Of a stretch of 64,000 nt of DNA, positions 7,986-17,296 are shown in pieces. The position numbers and the translations under genes were made by a program. The stretch is taken from assembly GCA_013360675.1 (NCBI GenBank), contig JABWBB010000005.1:1-64000 (forward strand), written 5' to 3'. This DNA is from Phycisphaerales bacterium (GTDB lineage: Bacteria > Planctomycetota > Phycisphaerae > Phycisphaerales > UBA1924). The notes below the pieces were generated by a model. That model worked only from the letters and a program-made list of their open reading frames with translations, had not been told where the DNA came from and made no database searches. How positions within the stretch are numbered: position 1 is the stretch's first letter; each line of letters begins with the position of its first letter.

Positions 7986-9739
7986 GCCGCTTCTCCCGGG
8001 CGACGCCACCATCGCGACGCCGCCAATCCCAAGCCCGTCAGCGCGAGCATCATCCAGCCCACGCTGTCGCCCACGCGCGCGTACACCGTAACAGGTCCGC
8101 CCACGCCCACGTCGCCGACCAGCACGCCATCCACGCGGCAGCGCCCTGCGCCACCGCCGTTCGTCACCACGCCCGCGCGCACAACCCGGCCCCCCGCATC
8201 GACGATCGCCGACACCCCCGTGTTCGCCGCCCGCACCATCCACGTGCGCAGCTCGACGCACCGCCATCGCGCAATCTGCAGGTGCTGCTCGCGCCCGCCG
8301 TCCCACCACGAGAACCACCCGTCGTTGGTCAGGTTCACGATCACGTCCGCCCGCCGCGTTCCGCCCTCAAACACCAGCCGACGGCAGACCCACGCCGTCG
8401 TCACCTCAAAGCAGATCGGCGTCACCACCCGCACCACGCCATCGCCCGCGCGCACCGGCAACACCGTCGGCGTCGTTCCCGCGGCGAGATCGAACGACAT
8501 CCCCCGCGCCCCGAACGACAGCAACTGCCGCTCGAGCCAGGGCCACTTCGAGATATACGGCATCACCTCGCCAAAGGGCGTCAGCCGCAACTTGTCATAC
8601 CGCTCGCGCGAGATCCGCCCCCCGTCCACCACGTACGCGCTGTTGTACCGCGCGTCCCATTCGATCTCGACCCGCTCGCCCGACGACACGCGATACCCGT
8701 CGTGCCCCAGCGCCCCCACCACCAGCGGTAGGCCCAGTTCCTCCTGCACATCGAGCAGCCGATCCGCAAAGGCCGTCGCCATGAGCCGCGTGGGCTGGCT
8801 CGGGTTCGCCGGATCGGGCGCGAAATTGAAGAAAATCCCCTCCTCCGCGAGGGCCTTGAGCCCCGCGGGGTCGAGCGTCGGCCCGGGGAGCATCGTCTCG
8901 GGCCACACGATGAACGCTGGCGAGTGCCCCGCCGCCTCCACCGTCATCGCCTCGAACCGCTGCCAGTCCTTCACCTCTCGCTCGATGGTCGAGTTCGTCT
9001 TGTTGTCCTGGGGCACATTGGTCTGCACCACCGCCACGCGCACCATCGTTCCAGCACCACCAGTATCACGCCCCAGCCAGGCCAGCCCGATCCACGCCAC
9101 CACCCACCCCGCCAGCAGCCCGACCCCCACGCGCCGCGACGGCGCACGCGCCAAATCGATCATGGCCCCGCTCACGCCCGCCAGCAGCAACAGCACGAGG
9201 TATTGCCCGCCGATCGACGCCGGGTTCGCCGCCCACGCCCATTCGATCAGCGGATGCGAGGCCAGACCCCACGGGTACCCGTCCCACAGCACCTCGCCGC
9301 GCAGAAACTCGCTCGCGGTCCACGCCAGCGGCACGATCACGCCCAGCGATAGCCGCATGCGCCGATGCAGCAGCCCCATCACCCACACGCCCACGCCGCT
9401 GTACGTCGCCATCAGCACCGCCAATGGCACAAACCCCAGCGCCGAGATGTTCATTATCCACACGTGCAGATAGGCCCACGCGGGCAGCGCCCCCAGCGCG
9501 AACCACGCCGCCCCGCGCCATGCTGGCACGCGCCCGGCTCCGATCCGCTCCGCCGCAATCACACCCGGCACGAGCGCCACGAACGTCAGCCACCACAGCC
9601 CCACCGGCGGCAGCGTCAACGCCAGCAGCACCCCGTGCCCCAGCCCCAGCAGCACCAAGGCCCGCGCCGCATCCGGCGACGACCAACGCCCCGGCGTGGC
9701 ATCGCGCCGCTCGCCCAGTTCGTCGGATTGAGTTGTCAT
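7982..9739 (-). CDS. lnt: Apolipoprotein N-acyltransferase
   Basis: An inner-membrane enzyme of about 585 residues that adds the third acyl chain to lipoproteins. Several N-terminal membrane helices (residues about 28-225) precede a nitrilase-like domain. The Glu-Lys-Cys triad is visible: E281 in FIVWPETMLPG, K383 in YDKLRLTPFGEVMPY and C443 in TPICFEVT. A last membrane helix lies near the C-terminus. The ATG at 9739 is used; a GTG at 9751 would add four residues. It follows accD by 27 bases and overlaps the HEAT lipoprotein gene, forming a lipid/lipoprotein operon. Confidence 0.9.
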   Translation of the reverse strand: MTTQSDELGERRDATPGRWSSPDAARALVLLGLGHGVLLALTLPPVGLWWLTFVALVPGVIAAERIGAGRVPAWRGAAWFALGALPAWAYLHVWIMNISALGFVPLAVLMATYSGVGVWVMGLLHRRMRLSLGVIVPLAWTASEFLRGEVLWDGYPWGLASHPLIEWAWAANPASIGGQYLVLLLLAGVSGAMIDLARAPSRRVGVGLLAGWVVAWIGLAWLGRDTGGAGTMVRVAVVQTNVPQDNKTNSTIEREVKDWQRFEAMTVEAAGHSPAFIVWPETMLPGPTLDPAGLKALAEEGIFFNFAPDPANPSQPTRLMATAFADRLLDVQEELGLPLVVGALGHDGYRVSSGERVEIEWDARYNSAYVVDGGRISRERYDKLRLTPFGEVMPYISKWPWLERQLLSFGARGMSFDLAAGTTPTVLPVRAGDGVVRVVTPICFEVTTAWVCRRLVFEGGTRRADVIVNLTNDGWFSWWDGGREQHLQIARWRCVELRTWMVRAANTGVSAIVDAGGRVVRAGVVTNGGGAGRCRVDGVLVGDVGVGGPVTVYARVGDSVGWMMLALTGLGLAASRWWRRPGEAA

Positions 9740-9766
9740 GGGTTGGGTCACAGGCCGCGGGCCGCT

Positions 9767-10618
9767 TTACTTCCCGGCGTAGTCGATCAGCCGCGCGATC
9801 TCGCTCCGCAGTTGCCCGCGGGGCACCACCCGGTCGACGATCCCGCTCTTCTTCAGGAACTCGGCACGCTGGAACCCCTCGGGCAGTTCCTGGCGGATCG
9901 TCTGCTGAATCACGCGCGGGCCCGCAAAGCCCACCAGCGCGCCCGGCTCGGCCAGGATGATGTCGCCGAGCATGGCGAAACTCGCCGTCACCCCGCCCGT
10001 CGTCGGGTCCGTCAGCACGCTGATGAACAGCCCGCCCGCGTCGTCAAAACGCGCCAGCGCCGCGCTCGTCTTGGCCATCTGCATCAGGCTCAGGCCCGAT
10101 TCCTGCATCCGCGCGCCGCCCGAGCAACTCACCACGATCAGCGGCAGGTTCGATGCCGTCGCCTCTTCCACCGCACGCGTCACCGTCTCGCCCACCACCG
10201 AGCCCATCGACCCCATCATGAACGTCAGGTCCAGACACGCCACCATCGCCTCGCGGCCCTTGATGAACAGCCGCCCGGCCTTCACCGCGTCCAGCGAGCC
10301 CGTCTTGATCTGCTCGGCCAGCAGCCGGTCCTTGTACGACTTGAGGTCCTTGAACCCCAGCGGGTCGCAGGGCGTCAGCCCCGCGAACATTTCCTGGAAG
10401 GTCCCCGGATCCGCCAACTGCTTCACCCGCTCCGACGCCGAGATCCGGTGATGGAACTGGCATTCGGGGCACACATGAAGGCTCGCCTCCAGGTGCCGTT
10501 TGTAGATCATCTTGGTGCACGACGCACACCGCAGCCACAACCCCTCCGGGATCGAACGACGCTGCGGCCGATTCTCATTCACGGCGCGTCCTGACTGCTC
10601 GGTGGATGCCTGCGTCAT
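9767..10618 (-). CDS. accD: Acetyl-CoA carboxylase carboxyltransferase subunit beta
   Basis: A 283-residue subunit that, with AccA, moves carboxyl from biotin to acetyl-CoA in fatty acid synthesis. The N-terminal zinc finger is C31-x2-C34 and C50-x2-C53 (CASC, CPEC). The crotonase-like body shows SCSGGARMQESG and TTGGVTASFAMLGD, hallmarks of AccD. The ATG at 10618 has AGGAG five bases upstream; an open extension to 10711 is not AccD-like. It leads an operon with lnt and the HEAT lipoprotein. Confidence 0.95.
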   Translation of the reverse strand: MTQASTEQSGRAVNENRPQRRSIPEGLWLRCASCTKMIYKRHLEASLHVCPECQFHHRISASERVKQLADPGTFQEMFAGLTPCDPLGFKDLKSYKDRLLAEQIKTGSLDAVKAGRLFIKGREAMVACLDLTFMMGSMGSVVGETVTRAVEEATASNLPLIVVSCSGGARMQESGLSLMQMAKTSAALARFDDAGGLFISVLTDPTTGGVTASFAMLGDIILAEPGALVGFAGPRVIQQTIRQELPEGFQRAEFLKKSGIVDRVVPRGQLRSEIARLIDYAGK

Positions 10619-10825
10619 GTCTGCTCCTGCGGCCCGGGCGACCCCGCCGGTCCCCCATCTCCGCTTCAACCCCCACGCCCGCCCTTCCCCGGGCCGGCGA
10701 TCCTCCCACAACCACCCGACGGCGTTGCAAGTCCCAGCCCAGAAGCCCAGCGGCTTCCAAACTCTCCGGCTTCGAGTTTAGCACCACTCCCGTCCCGATG
10801 CCCCATACCACCCTAACAGAGTCCG

Positions 10826-11512
10826 CTAACCACGCAGAGCCTGAATCACCCCGGCGCGGGCCTCGGGGGGCGCACCGAACAGGGCCGACGCCGCCACGAG
10901 CACATCGCAGCCGGCCTCGCGCACCTTCTGGGCATTCTTTGGGCCGATGCCCCCGTCCATTTCGAGCCGCTGATCCGCCCGCAGCCGTCCGCGAATCGCC
11001 CGGGTCTTCACCAGCACATCCTCGATGAACGCCTGCCCGGCGTACCCAGGGTTCACCGACATCACCAGCGCCATGTCCACAGTCTCAACATGCGGCCAGA
11101 CCGCCTCGGCGGGCGTGCCCGGGTTGATCGCCAGCCCCGCCGCCATGCCCTGATCACGAATCGCCAGGATCAGATCGTCCGCCGCCTTCCCCGAAACCGC
11201 CTCGATGTGGAACGTGCACAGATCCGCCCCCGCCTTGGCAAAGGGGGTGATGAACTTCGCGGGGTCGGTGACCATCAGGTGCACGTCGAGCAGCGCGTCG
11301 GGGAAGGCCCGGCGCAGCCCCGCGCACATGTCGGGCCCCATCGTCAGGTTGGGAACGAAATGCCCGTCCATGACATCCAGGTGGAGCATGTCGGCCCCCA
11401 GCGCGAGCACCCCGGCGCAGGCCTCGCCCATCCTGGCAAAGTCCGCCGCCAGGATGGACGGGGCGATCATGGGCGTGCGGACGGGAGTGCAGACGAGATC
11501 GGGTCGTGCCAT
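10826..11512 (-). CDS. rpe: Ribulose-phosphate 3-epimerase
   Basis: A 228-residue TIM-barrel enzyme interconverting ribulose-5-phosphate and xylulose-5-phosphate in the pentose phosphate pathway. Family motifs are IAPSILAADFARMG, LHLDVMDGHFVPNLTMGP, DVHLMV, MSVNPGYAGQAF and LEMDGGIG. An internal ATG at 11470 (MIAPSIL) would give the commoner N-terminus, without the first 14 residues. It is monocistronic as far as can be seen. Confidence 0.95.
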   Translation of the reverse strand: MARPDLVCTPVRTPMIAPSILAADFARMGEACAGVLALGADMLHLDVMDGHFVPNLTMGPDMCAGLRRAFPDALLDVHLMVTDPAKFITPFAKAGADLCTFHIEAVSGKAADDLILAIRDQGMAAGLAINPGTPAEAVWPHVETVDMALVMSVNPGYAGQAFIEDVLVKTRAIRGRLRADQRLEMDGGIGPKNAQKVREAGCDVLVAASALFGAPPEARAGVIQALRG

Positions 11513-11571
11513 GGGCTCGAACTGTAGACGAACACCCGGCTAATGCGCGGCGTTCGAACGCTCACGAGGCG

Positions 11572-12594
11572 CTAGAACGCCCGCGTGATCACGCCGTCGG
11601 CCAGGCGCAGAAGCATCTCCCGCGCGGGCGTGTCGTCGAGAGCGTCGAGCGATTGCTTGGCCGACGCGACCGACTGCGCCGCCTTCTGGCGGGCGTATTC
11701 GATCGACCCGGTTGTCTGCATGGCTCTGGCCAGGGTCGCGCCCGCGGCGTGCGCATCGACCTTCCCCGTGCGCACCGATTCAATCACCCCCAGCGCTGAC
11801 GCCCGTGCCGTCGGCGTGGCCCGCGCCAGGTGATGGATCAGCGGCAGGGTGAGTTTGCCCTTTTCGAGGTCCTTGCCCGTTGACTTGCCCACCACCGCCT
11901 CGTCACCCATGAGGTCGAGCAGATCGTCCTGGATCTGGAACGCGATGCCGGCTTGCATCCCGAACGACGCCATCTGTGTACACACCCGCGGCGATGCCCC
12001 CGAAGCCCAGGCGCCCATCTCGCACGCCACCGCGGCCAGGTCGCCCGTCTTGCGCGACACGATCTCGAAATAGGTCGCCTCGTCCAGGTCCGCGTCGTTG
12101 CGATGGTGCAACTGGAGCAGTTCGCCCTCGCACACCCGCATCGACGCCCGCCCCACCGCCAGCGCGGGGCGGTGGTCGGGCACCTGCGAGCAGAGGTGGT
12201 ACGCCGAGGCGATCAGGTAGTCGCCCAGGATGACCGCGGCTTCGTTGCCGTGCAGGCGGTTGATGGTCTTCCCCGCCCGGCGCACGTCCGCCTCGTCGAG
12301 GACGTCGTCGTGCACCAGGGTGGCCATGTGGATCAGTTCGCACACCGCGGCCAGGGTGACATGGTGGTCGTTCAGCCCCTCCTCGGGGGCGGTGGCCATG
12401 CCGACCAGCAGCGTGAGCGATGGGCGGAGCATCTTGCCCCGATAGCGGTCCACGTGCGCACACAGGCGGGCCACCGGGGAAAGTTCCGAGGCGATCTGCC
12501 CCGAGAACCGGGCCTCAACGCGGGCCAAGCCCGCCGCGAGGGCCTCGCCAGCGGGGATCAGGCGGTCGGAAAGATCGAGCAGCCCCTTCATCAT
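11572..12594 (-). CDS. Polyprenyl diphosphate synthase (IspA/IspB family)
   Basis: A 340-residue trans-type prenyltransferase. The first Asp-rich motif is LVHDDVLDEAD (D96, D97, D100) and the second is FQIQDDLLDLMGD (D223, D224, D227), separated by KTGDLAAVACEMGAWASG. It condenses isopentenyl diphosphate onto allylic primers, probably for a quinone side chain. Product length cannot be read with certainty from sequence alone; length and overall pattern favour a long-chain (octaprenyl-like) enzyme. It is divergent from the amidase gene across a strong inverted repeat. Confidence 0.88.
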   Translation of the reverse strand: MMKGLLDLSDRLIPAGEALAAGLARVEARFSGQIASELSPVARLCAHVDRYRGKMLRPSLTLLVGMATAPEEGLNDHHVTLAAVCELIHMATLVHDDVLDEADVRRAGKTINRLHGNEAAVILGDYLIASAYHLCSQVPDHRPALAVGRASMRVCEGELLQLHHRNDADLDEATYFEIVSRKTGDLAAVACEMGAWASGASPRVCTQMASFGMQAGIAFQIQDDLLDLMGDEAVVGKSTGKDLEKGKLTLPLIHHLARATPTARASALGVIESVRTGKVDAHAAGATLARAMQTTGSIEYARQKAAQSVASAKQSLDALDDTPAREMLLRLADGVITRAF

Positions 12595-12612
12595 GGCTAC
12601 GGTAGCCCATCA

Positions 12613-12660
12613 GGAGCGATTGTCGGTCGGGAGGGAGGCAACGACCGATACAATCGCTCC
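12613..12660. promoter_or_regulatory. Imperfect 17/19-bp inverted repeat between divergent genes
   Basis: Arm 12613-12629 (ggagcgattgtcggtcg) pairs with 12642-12660, with a two-base bulge and a 12-base loop. It begins 18 bases upstream of the prenyl synthase start and lies upstream of the amidase. It could be an operator or an RNA hairpin in the prenyl synthase leader. No T tract follows, so it is not a simple terminator. Confidence 0.5.
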
Positions 12661-12754
12661 CGCGGCTGACGCGTGCCGTCATTGCGGGCGGGGCAGGTCT
12701 CATAACGAGGCGTGCCGGTCAGAAGTTGTGGACACCATCCCGGGGCTCGTGCCG

Positions 12755-13501
12755 ATGCTTGGCCACGTGAAGTTCGATTGCAACCGGCGTGACATTCTCC
12801 AGGGGGGGCTCCTCCTCGGAGTGGCGGCCATTCTCGGCGGCTGTGAAGGCGGTGGCCAGCGGGCCGACGCCCCTGATGTCGCGTGGCCCGACCAGACCAA
12901 ACCCAGGATCGCCAACCCCACCCCGACCGCCGCACCCTCAAACCCGGTGATCTCGGGCGGCTCGCCGCGCGGGGTGATCCCACGCAGCGCGTGGACCAAC
13001 GCCTCGCCCAACATGCGCGTCGCCAAGCCGATGAACGGCGTGACCCGCATCACGATCCATCACGACGCGATGAACTCGCAGGGCGTGACCAGCCAGAGCG
13101 CGGTGGCCCGCCGCCTGGCGGGGATCCGCGCCGACCACGTGGGGCGCAAGGACCCGTCGACGGGGGCCGGCTGGGTGGACATCGGCTACCACTACATCGT
13201 GGACCCTGCGGGGCGGGTGTGGCAGGGCCGCCCCGTATCGATCGAGGGCGCGCACGTGGCCAAGAGCAATGACCACAACCTGGGCATTATGGTGATGGGC
13301 AACTTCGACGAGCAGCAGCCCACGCGCGAGGCGCTCGAATCGCTCGCCTCGTTCGTCGCCGCCCAGATGCGCCTCTATCGCGTGGGCGTCTCGCGGGTGT
13401 ATACGCACCAGGAACTCAAGCCTACGGCGTGCCCGGGGCGGAACCTGCAGCGGACCATGCTCGCCCTTCGCTCGTCGAGCGGACGCCTGGCGCGGGCCTG
13501 A
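12755..13501 (+). CDS. N-acetylmuramoyl-L-alanine amidase, Tat/lipoprotein type
   Basis: A 248-residue Amidase_2 (PGRP-fold) protein that should cleave the MurNAc-L-Ala bond in peptidoglycan. The N-terminus has NRRDILQGGLLLGVAAILGGC: twin arginines at 11-12 followed by a lipobox with Cys30, suggesting Tat export and lipidation. Zinc ligands are H102 (ITIHHDAM), H218 (YTHQE) and C226 (TACPG), the last two with the family's eight-residue spacing. The ATG at 12755 gives a normal signal peptide; a GTG at 12728 is an alternative. It could act in wall turnover or recycling. Confidence 0.85.
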   Translation: MLGHVKFDCNRRDILQGGLLLGVAAILGGCEGGGQRADAPDVAWPDQTKPRIANPTPTAAPSNPVISGGSPRGVIPRSAWTNASPNMRVAKPMNGVTRITIHHDAMNSQGVTSQSAVARRLAGIRADHVGRKDPSTGAGWVDIGYHYIVDPAGRVWQGRPVSIEGAHVAKSNDHNLGIMVMGNFDEQQPTREALESLASFVAAQMRLYRVGVSRVYTHQELKPTACPGRNLQRTMLALRSSSGRLARA

Positions 13502-13546
13502 TCGCAAGCCCCCGCGCAGAAAAGCGGCCTATCCTCGGGCACACTC

Positions 13547-13633
13547 GCCGGAGTGGCGGAACTGGCAGACGCGACGGATTCAAAATCCGTTGTCCCTGAT
13601 AAGGACGTGTGGGTTCGATTCCCTCCTCCGGCA
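13547..13633 (+). tRNA. tRNA-Leu (anticodon CAA)
   Basis: An 87-base class II tRNA with a long variable arm. Acceptor GCCGGAG pairs with CTCCGGC, the anticodon loop is TTCAAAA (anticodon CAA) and the T-loop region is GGGTTCGATTCCC. CCA is not encoded. Confidence 0.96.
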
Positions 13634-13673
13634 TTGCTCCACGCAACATGAACTCGCGCTCGATACGCCCCGC

Positions 13674-13703
13674 AACGAGATCGTGATTCGGTGATCTCGT
13701 TTT
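13674..13703 (+). terminator. Rho-independent terminator of tRNA-Leu
   Basis: AACGAGATC pairs with GATCTCGTT around a 10-base loop and runs into TTTT. It lies 40 bases after the tRNA. Confidence 0.65.
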
Positions 13704-13811
13704 GACGCTGGGTGCCACGAAGAACGGTCGGTCTGGCGTCCGTGCGTCGTGCGTTGCGCCATGACAGACACCACCCGGCTCGAAAAAGTTCGACGTAGCC
13801 TCGCGGCTTGC

Positions 13812-16316
13812 TTACCGCCCGTTCGCACGCTTGGGCGCGGTCGCCTGCGCCAGCGCCTTGAGCAGGCCCGCGATGCGGGCCTTTTCAGTCTCATCGTCGA
13901 GAGGGGCGGGCGAGAAAATCATCACGCGCGGCTCGGACTTTCCCGCCGCCGGGGGCAGCAGCCAGACCAGCACGTCCGCGCCGGGGCGCGAAGCGAGCCA
14001 CTCGCCCATGCGCTGCTTCGCCTCGGGTGTGTCGGGCGCCGCCGAGCCCATGGCCAAGCGGGCCTGCGCGAGCAGTTCGACCGATTCGGCCTCGGAGGCG
14101 TCGTCGCCCTTCAGGCCCGGCGCGCTCCCGCGCACCTCGAGGCCCAGGCGCTCGAACGCGCCCAGCAGCACGCCCACGCGGGCGGCGGCGGTCTCGCTCA
14201 CCGGCTCGAGCAGATCACTCACCAGGGCGATACGCCCTTCCACCGTGGTCTCAGGCGCGGGCGGCGCAGACTCGGCGGGCGTGGGGAGCGGATCGATGCG
14301 CGGCGTGGAGACCGCCTCGGCCGTGGGCTGACCGGCGTTGCTCACACTCACACGGCCGTTGCGACGACCATTGCGGACGGACTGCGAGATACCGGTTTCG
14401 ATCTGCTTGTTGATCTCTTTGGCGGCGGCCTCGAAGCCCGAGGCGATGCGCTGCCACTCGCCCGCCATGTCCGCGGTCGGAACCGCCACGATTGGTGTTG
14501 GCGTGCTGAAGCTGGAACGCACGACCATCGCGGCGACGATCGCCCCCGCGATGGCCAAGGCCCCCACCACGCCCACGTTCAGACCGGCGGTGTAGGTCGT
14601 TGTGCCGCCGCGATTGAACCGCGTGCGCACCCGCTCGCGCGCAGCATTGACGCGGTTGGCGGCGGACTTGAGCTGCTCGTGCGCCGGACGACCGGGCACG
14701 CCGCGGGGAACGGGCGTACCCCGCGCGGGCGAGGCGGGTGTGGCGTGCGCCGCCCAGGCCTTCGCCGCCTGGCCCCAGTCCCCGGGAGACGCGGGCGAGG
14801 GAACCCCCACCTCGGGCTCGAGGTAGCTCTGACCCGTCCACCAGTTGGTCACGCGGATACGCGGCGACCGCGCCCGCCCCGCGTGCTGAGCCGGCGGGGG
14901 CATGACCGGGATGGGCGGGACCGTCCCGGCGTCCGCCAGCGGAACGACCGGGATGGGCCGGTGCGCTTCGGGCATCGGGGTCGCGTGGGCGGCGGGTTGG
15001 ACGCTCGCCCCGCTCATGCTGGGGAGATCAACCGGGCGCAGCGCGAAGGGATCGCTCGCGGCGAGGACCGCGCGCACGTCGGCGAGCATCAGATCCGCCG
15101 TGGCATAGCGCTTGTCATAGTCGGTCATCGCGCGACGGATGATCCACTTCACGGCCTCGGGGCAGCGCTTGCTCACCTGCGACAGCACCCCGTGCGCGGG
15201 GAAACTGTCTTCGATGAGCGAATAGATGACCGCGCCGGCGGCGAAGAGATCGAAGCGCGTGCCGTCGACCTCGTGCACCTTGACCCCGCGCAGGGCGAGG
15301 CGGACGAGCTCGGGGTCGCGGAAGTACTCGGTGCCGTGCGTGGTCAGCGTCATCGCCGAGTTGAGCGAGGAGAGCAGACCGAAATCAACGAGCGTGGCCA
15401 CGCCCGTACGCTCATCGACGATGATGTTGTCGGGCTTGACGTCCTTGTGCCAGAGCCCGCCGGCGTGATAGACGGCCAGCGTCGAGAGCACATCCGCCGC
15501 ATAGCCCAGGGCCTGCTTGACCTCGTTGACGCCCAGCCCGCCCGCGGCGGCGACCGCGTGCAGGCGGCGCGTCACCAGCGTCAGGCTCTCGCCCGGAACG
15601 TAGCGCATGACGTAGTGGAATCGATCCTGCGCCAGGTGGTGATCGAGGATCAGGCCCAGGTTCTTGGCCGCGTCGAGCGAACGGCTTTCGCGCACGATCT
15701 GGGGGAGCGAACTGCCTTCGTGCAGGCTGAAACTCTTGATGACGACCTGGTCGACGTCCTTGACGCCCTGGCGGGCGAACGCCGCGGCCTTGATCGCATC
15801 GGGCATGGCGACATACAGGCGTGCGCCGCTGCCCCCGGTGGGGAGCGAGCCGACGATGGTGTACCCGTCGAACTGTCCGCCCTTGCCGCGGGGCCGGTCC
15901 GCGCCGGGGGCGGCGGCGACGACATCGGGCAGTCGGCGCTCGAGGCCCTCGGTCACCGCGCCAAGGCCAACCAGGCGCAGCGGGTGGGCGATCGCCATGC
16001 GATAGAGACAGGCGGTGAGCGAGCCGATCTCGCTCTGGAAGGCCCGCCCGTAGTGCGCCGTGGCCGACCAGCGCCCGATGATGACGGTGCCGACGATCAT
16101 CGGCACCAGGACCAGGGCGGTGACGATCGCGCCGATGGCGCGGGCCAGGTCGGTGAGCTCGCCCGCGATGAACGCGAAGATCTGGCGGATGATCCACCCC
16201 AGCGCCTTGAAGATGGGCACCAGGAGGTAGATGAGCAGGAAGACGGCGACGACGATGCCCGCGAGCACGCCCAACGCGATCAGGATGGCTTCGATTCCGG
16301 TCATGGTTCGCCCCAT
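13812..16316 (-). CDS. Membrane-bound Ser/Thr protein kinase
   Basis: An 834-residue eukaryotic-like kinase. Two membrane helices (about 12-36 and 60-81) come first, then the kinase domain (about 150-425) with Gly loop SLPTGGSGARLY, Lys194 (VVIKSF), Glu210, catalytic HKDVKPDN (290-297) and DFG (311-313), and GTEYFRDPE in the activation segment. All core residues are present, so it should be active. A Pro/Ala-rich linker follows, then a third membrane helix (about 580-599) and a 230-residue C-terminal domain that would lie outside the membrane and could sense a signal. It lies 28 bases downstream of the sigma factor gene, so kinase and sigma factor are probably one unit. A start at 16304 is also possible. 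Confidence 0.88.
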   Translation of the reverse strand: MGRTMTGIEAILIALGVLAGIVVAVFLLIYLLVPIFKALGWIIRQIFAFIAGELTDLARAIGAIVTALVLVPMIVGTVIIGRWSATAHYGRAFQSEIGSLTACLYRMAIAHPLRLVGLGAVTEGLERRLPDVVAAAPGADRPRGKGGQFDGYTIVGSLPTGGSGARLYVAMPDAIKAAAFARQGVKDVDQVVIKSFSLHEGSSLPQIVRESRSLDAAKNLGLILDHHLAQDRFHYVMRYVPGESLTLVTRRLHAVAAAGGLGVNEVKQALGYAADVLSTLAVYHAGGLWHKDVKPDNIIVDERTGVATLVDFGLLSSLNSAMTLTTHGTEYFRDPELVRLALRGVKVHEVDGTRFDLFAAGAVIYSLIEDSFPAHGVLSQVSKRCPEAVKWIIRRAMTDYDKRYATADLMLADVRAVLAASDPFALRPVDLPSMSGASVQPAAHATPMPEAHRPIPVVPLADAGTVPPIPVMPPPAQHAGRARSPRIRVTNWWTGQSYLEPEVGVPSPASPGDWGQAAKAWAAHATPASPARGTPVPRGVPGRPAHEQLKSAANRVNAARERVRTRFNRGGTTTYTAGLNVGVVGALAIAGAIVAAMVVRSSFSTPTPIVAVPTADMAGEWQRIASGFEAAAKEINKQIETGISQSVRNGRRNGRVSVSNAGQPTAEAVSTPRIDPLPTPAESAPPAPETTVEGRIALVSDLLEPVSETAAARVGVLLGAFERLGLEVRGSAPGLKGDDASEAESVELLAQARLAMGSAAPDTPEAKQRMGEWLASRPGADVLVWLLPPAAGKSEPRVMIFSPAPLDDETEKARIAGLLKALAQATAPKRANGR

Positions 16317-16344
16317 TCGCTCGGGCGCCGCCGGGTGGCGCCCG

Positions 16345-17109
16345 TTACCTCAACCGATCCGCCTGGTCCTGGCGACGCAACTCCATCTGCCGCTGATAGA
16401 TCTCGGTGATGGCCTCATCGAAGAGGGCGTCGTCAGCAGCCGTACGCTCGGCGTCCACGGGTTGTTTGGGATCGAAGGCGAGCCCGTTTCGCGCGGCCTC
16501 GCGGCGTTCCTCCTCGGTGAATGAGTACATCGCGATCACCTCGGTCAGTTTCGCACGCAGCGCATCGCGGACCTTGGCCAAGCGGCGGCTGACGGTCGGT
16601 TCGCTGATGCCCAGGGCCTGGGCCACGTCCTTGCCCGGGCGGGCCTCGAGCACCCGCATGCTGAAGATGGAGAAATCGGTGAAGTCGCTGGTCTTGCCCA
16701 CCACGCGGATCGCCGCCTCGACCTTGGCCCGGAAGATCGCGGCCTCGTACTGGGCGTCGACGCCGGGCGCCCCGTCGGCGGACATCCACGATTCGTCGAG
16801 TTCACCGGTTTTTTTATTCCCCCCGCGCTTCAGGGCGTGGCGCTTGTCGAGCTCGTCGCCCAGCACGTGCTTGGCGATGGCCAGCAGCCAGGTCGAGAAG
16901 CGTGCCCCCCGCGTGGGGTCGTAGCGGTCGATCGATTCGGAGAGGGCGGCCAGGGTCTCCTGGGAGAGGTCCTGCACGGTCTGCGACCCGATGCGGCCCT
17001 TGCCCCACTTGGTGAGCTGGGCGCGGACCACGGGCCCGAACGTCTCCCATAACTCGAACCAGGCGGCCTGGTCGTTGGCGCGGAGACGTCCGATGAAACC
17101 CGTTGTCAT
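16345..17109 (-). CDS. Sigma-70 family (ECF-like) RNA polymerase sigma factor
   Basis: A 254-residue sigma factor. Region 2 is LSQETLAALSESIDRYDPTR with FSTWLLAIAKHVLGDELDKR; region 4 is DVAQALGISEPTVSRRLAKV. A charged C-terminal extension of about 60 residues (SFTEEERREAARNGL onward) follows region 4. No anti-sigma gene is adjacent; instead the membrane kinase lies directly downstream, so control may run through phosphorylation. The ATG at 17109 is chosen because it gives a normal region 2 spacing; the frame is open further upstream. Confidence 0.87.
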   Translation of the reverse strand: MTTGFIGRLRANDQAAWFELWETFGPVVRAQLTKWGKGRIGSQTVQDLSQETLAALSESIDRYDPTRGARFSTWLLAIAKHVLGDELDKRHALKRGGNKKTGELDESWMSADGAPGVDAQYEAAIFRAKVEAAIRVVGKTSDFTDFSIFSMRVLEARPGKDVAQALGISEPTVSRRLAKVRDALRAKLTEVIAMYSFTEEERREAARNGLAFDPKQPVDAERTAADDALFDEAITEIYQRQMELRRQDQADRLR

Positions 17110-17296
17110 CGAGTTGAGCACGGGCAAACCATACCCGCGCCGTGCCCGTGGGGCCGGTGAAAACCACTCAGTCATCCCGCAATCGCGAAAGAGCCCCGGA
17201 CGGGTTCCCAAGAACCTGTCAGCCGCAATCGACGGCGTGGGCCAGCGTGGCCCGTCGCCGAAGCCAGATCGCGTGGTGGGCCGCAGGAGGTTGCAC

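Noticed and set aside
13749-16409. Long open frame (886 codons) on the plus strand across the kinase gene
   Set aside because: It is antisense to a well-supported kinase, is rich in Arg, Gly and Ala and shows no motifs. High GC makes such shadow frames common.
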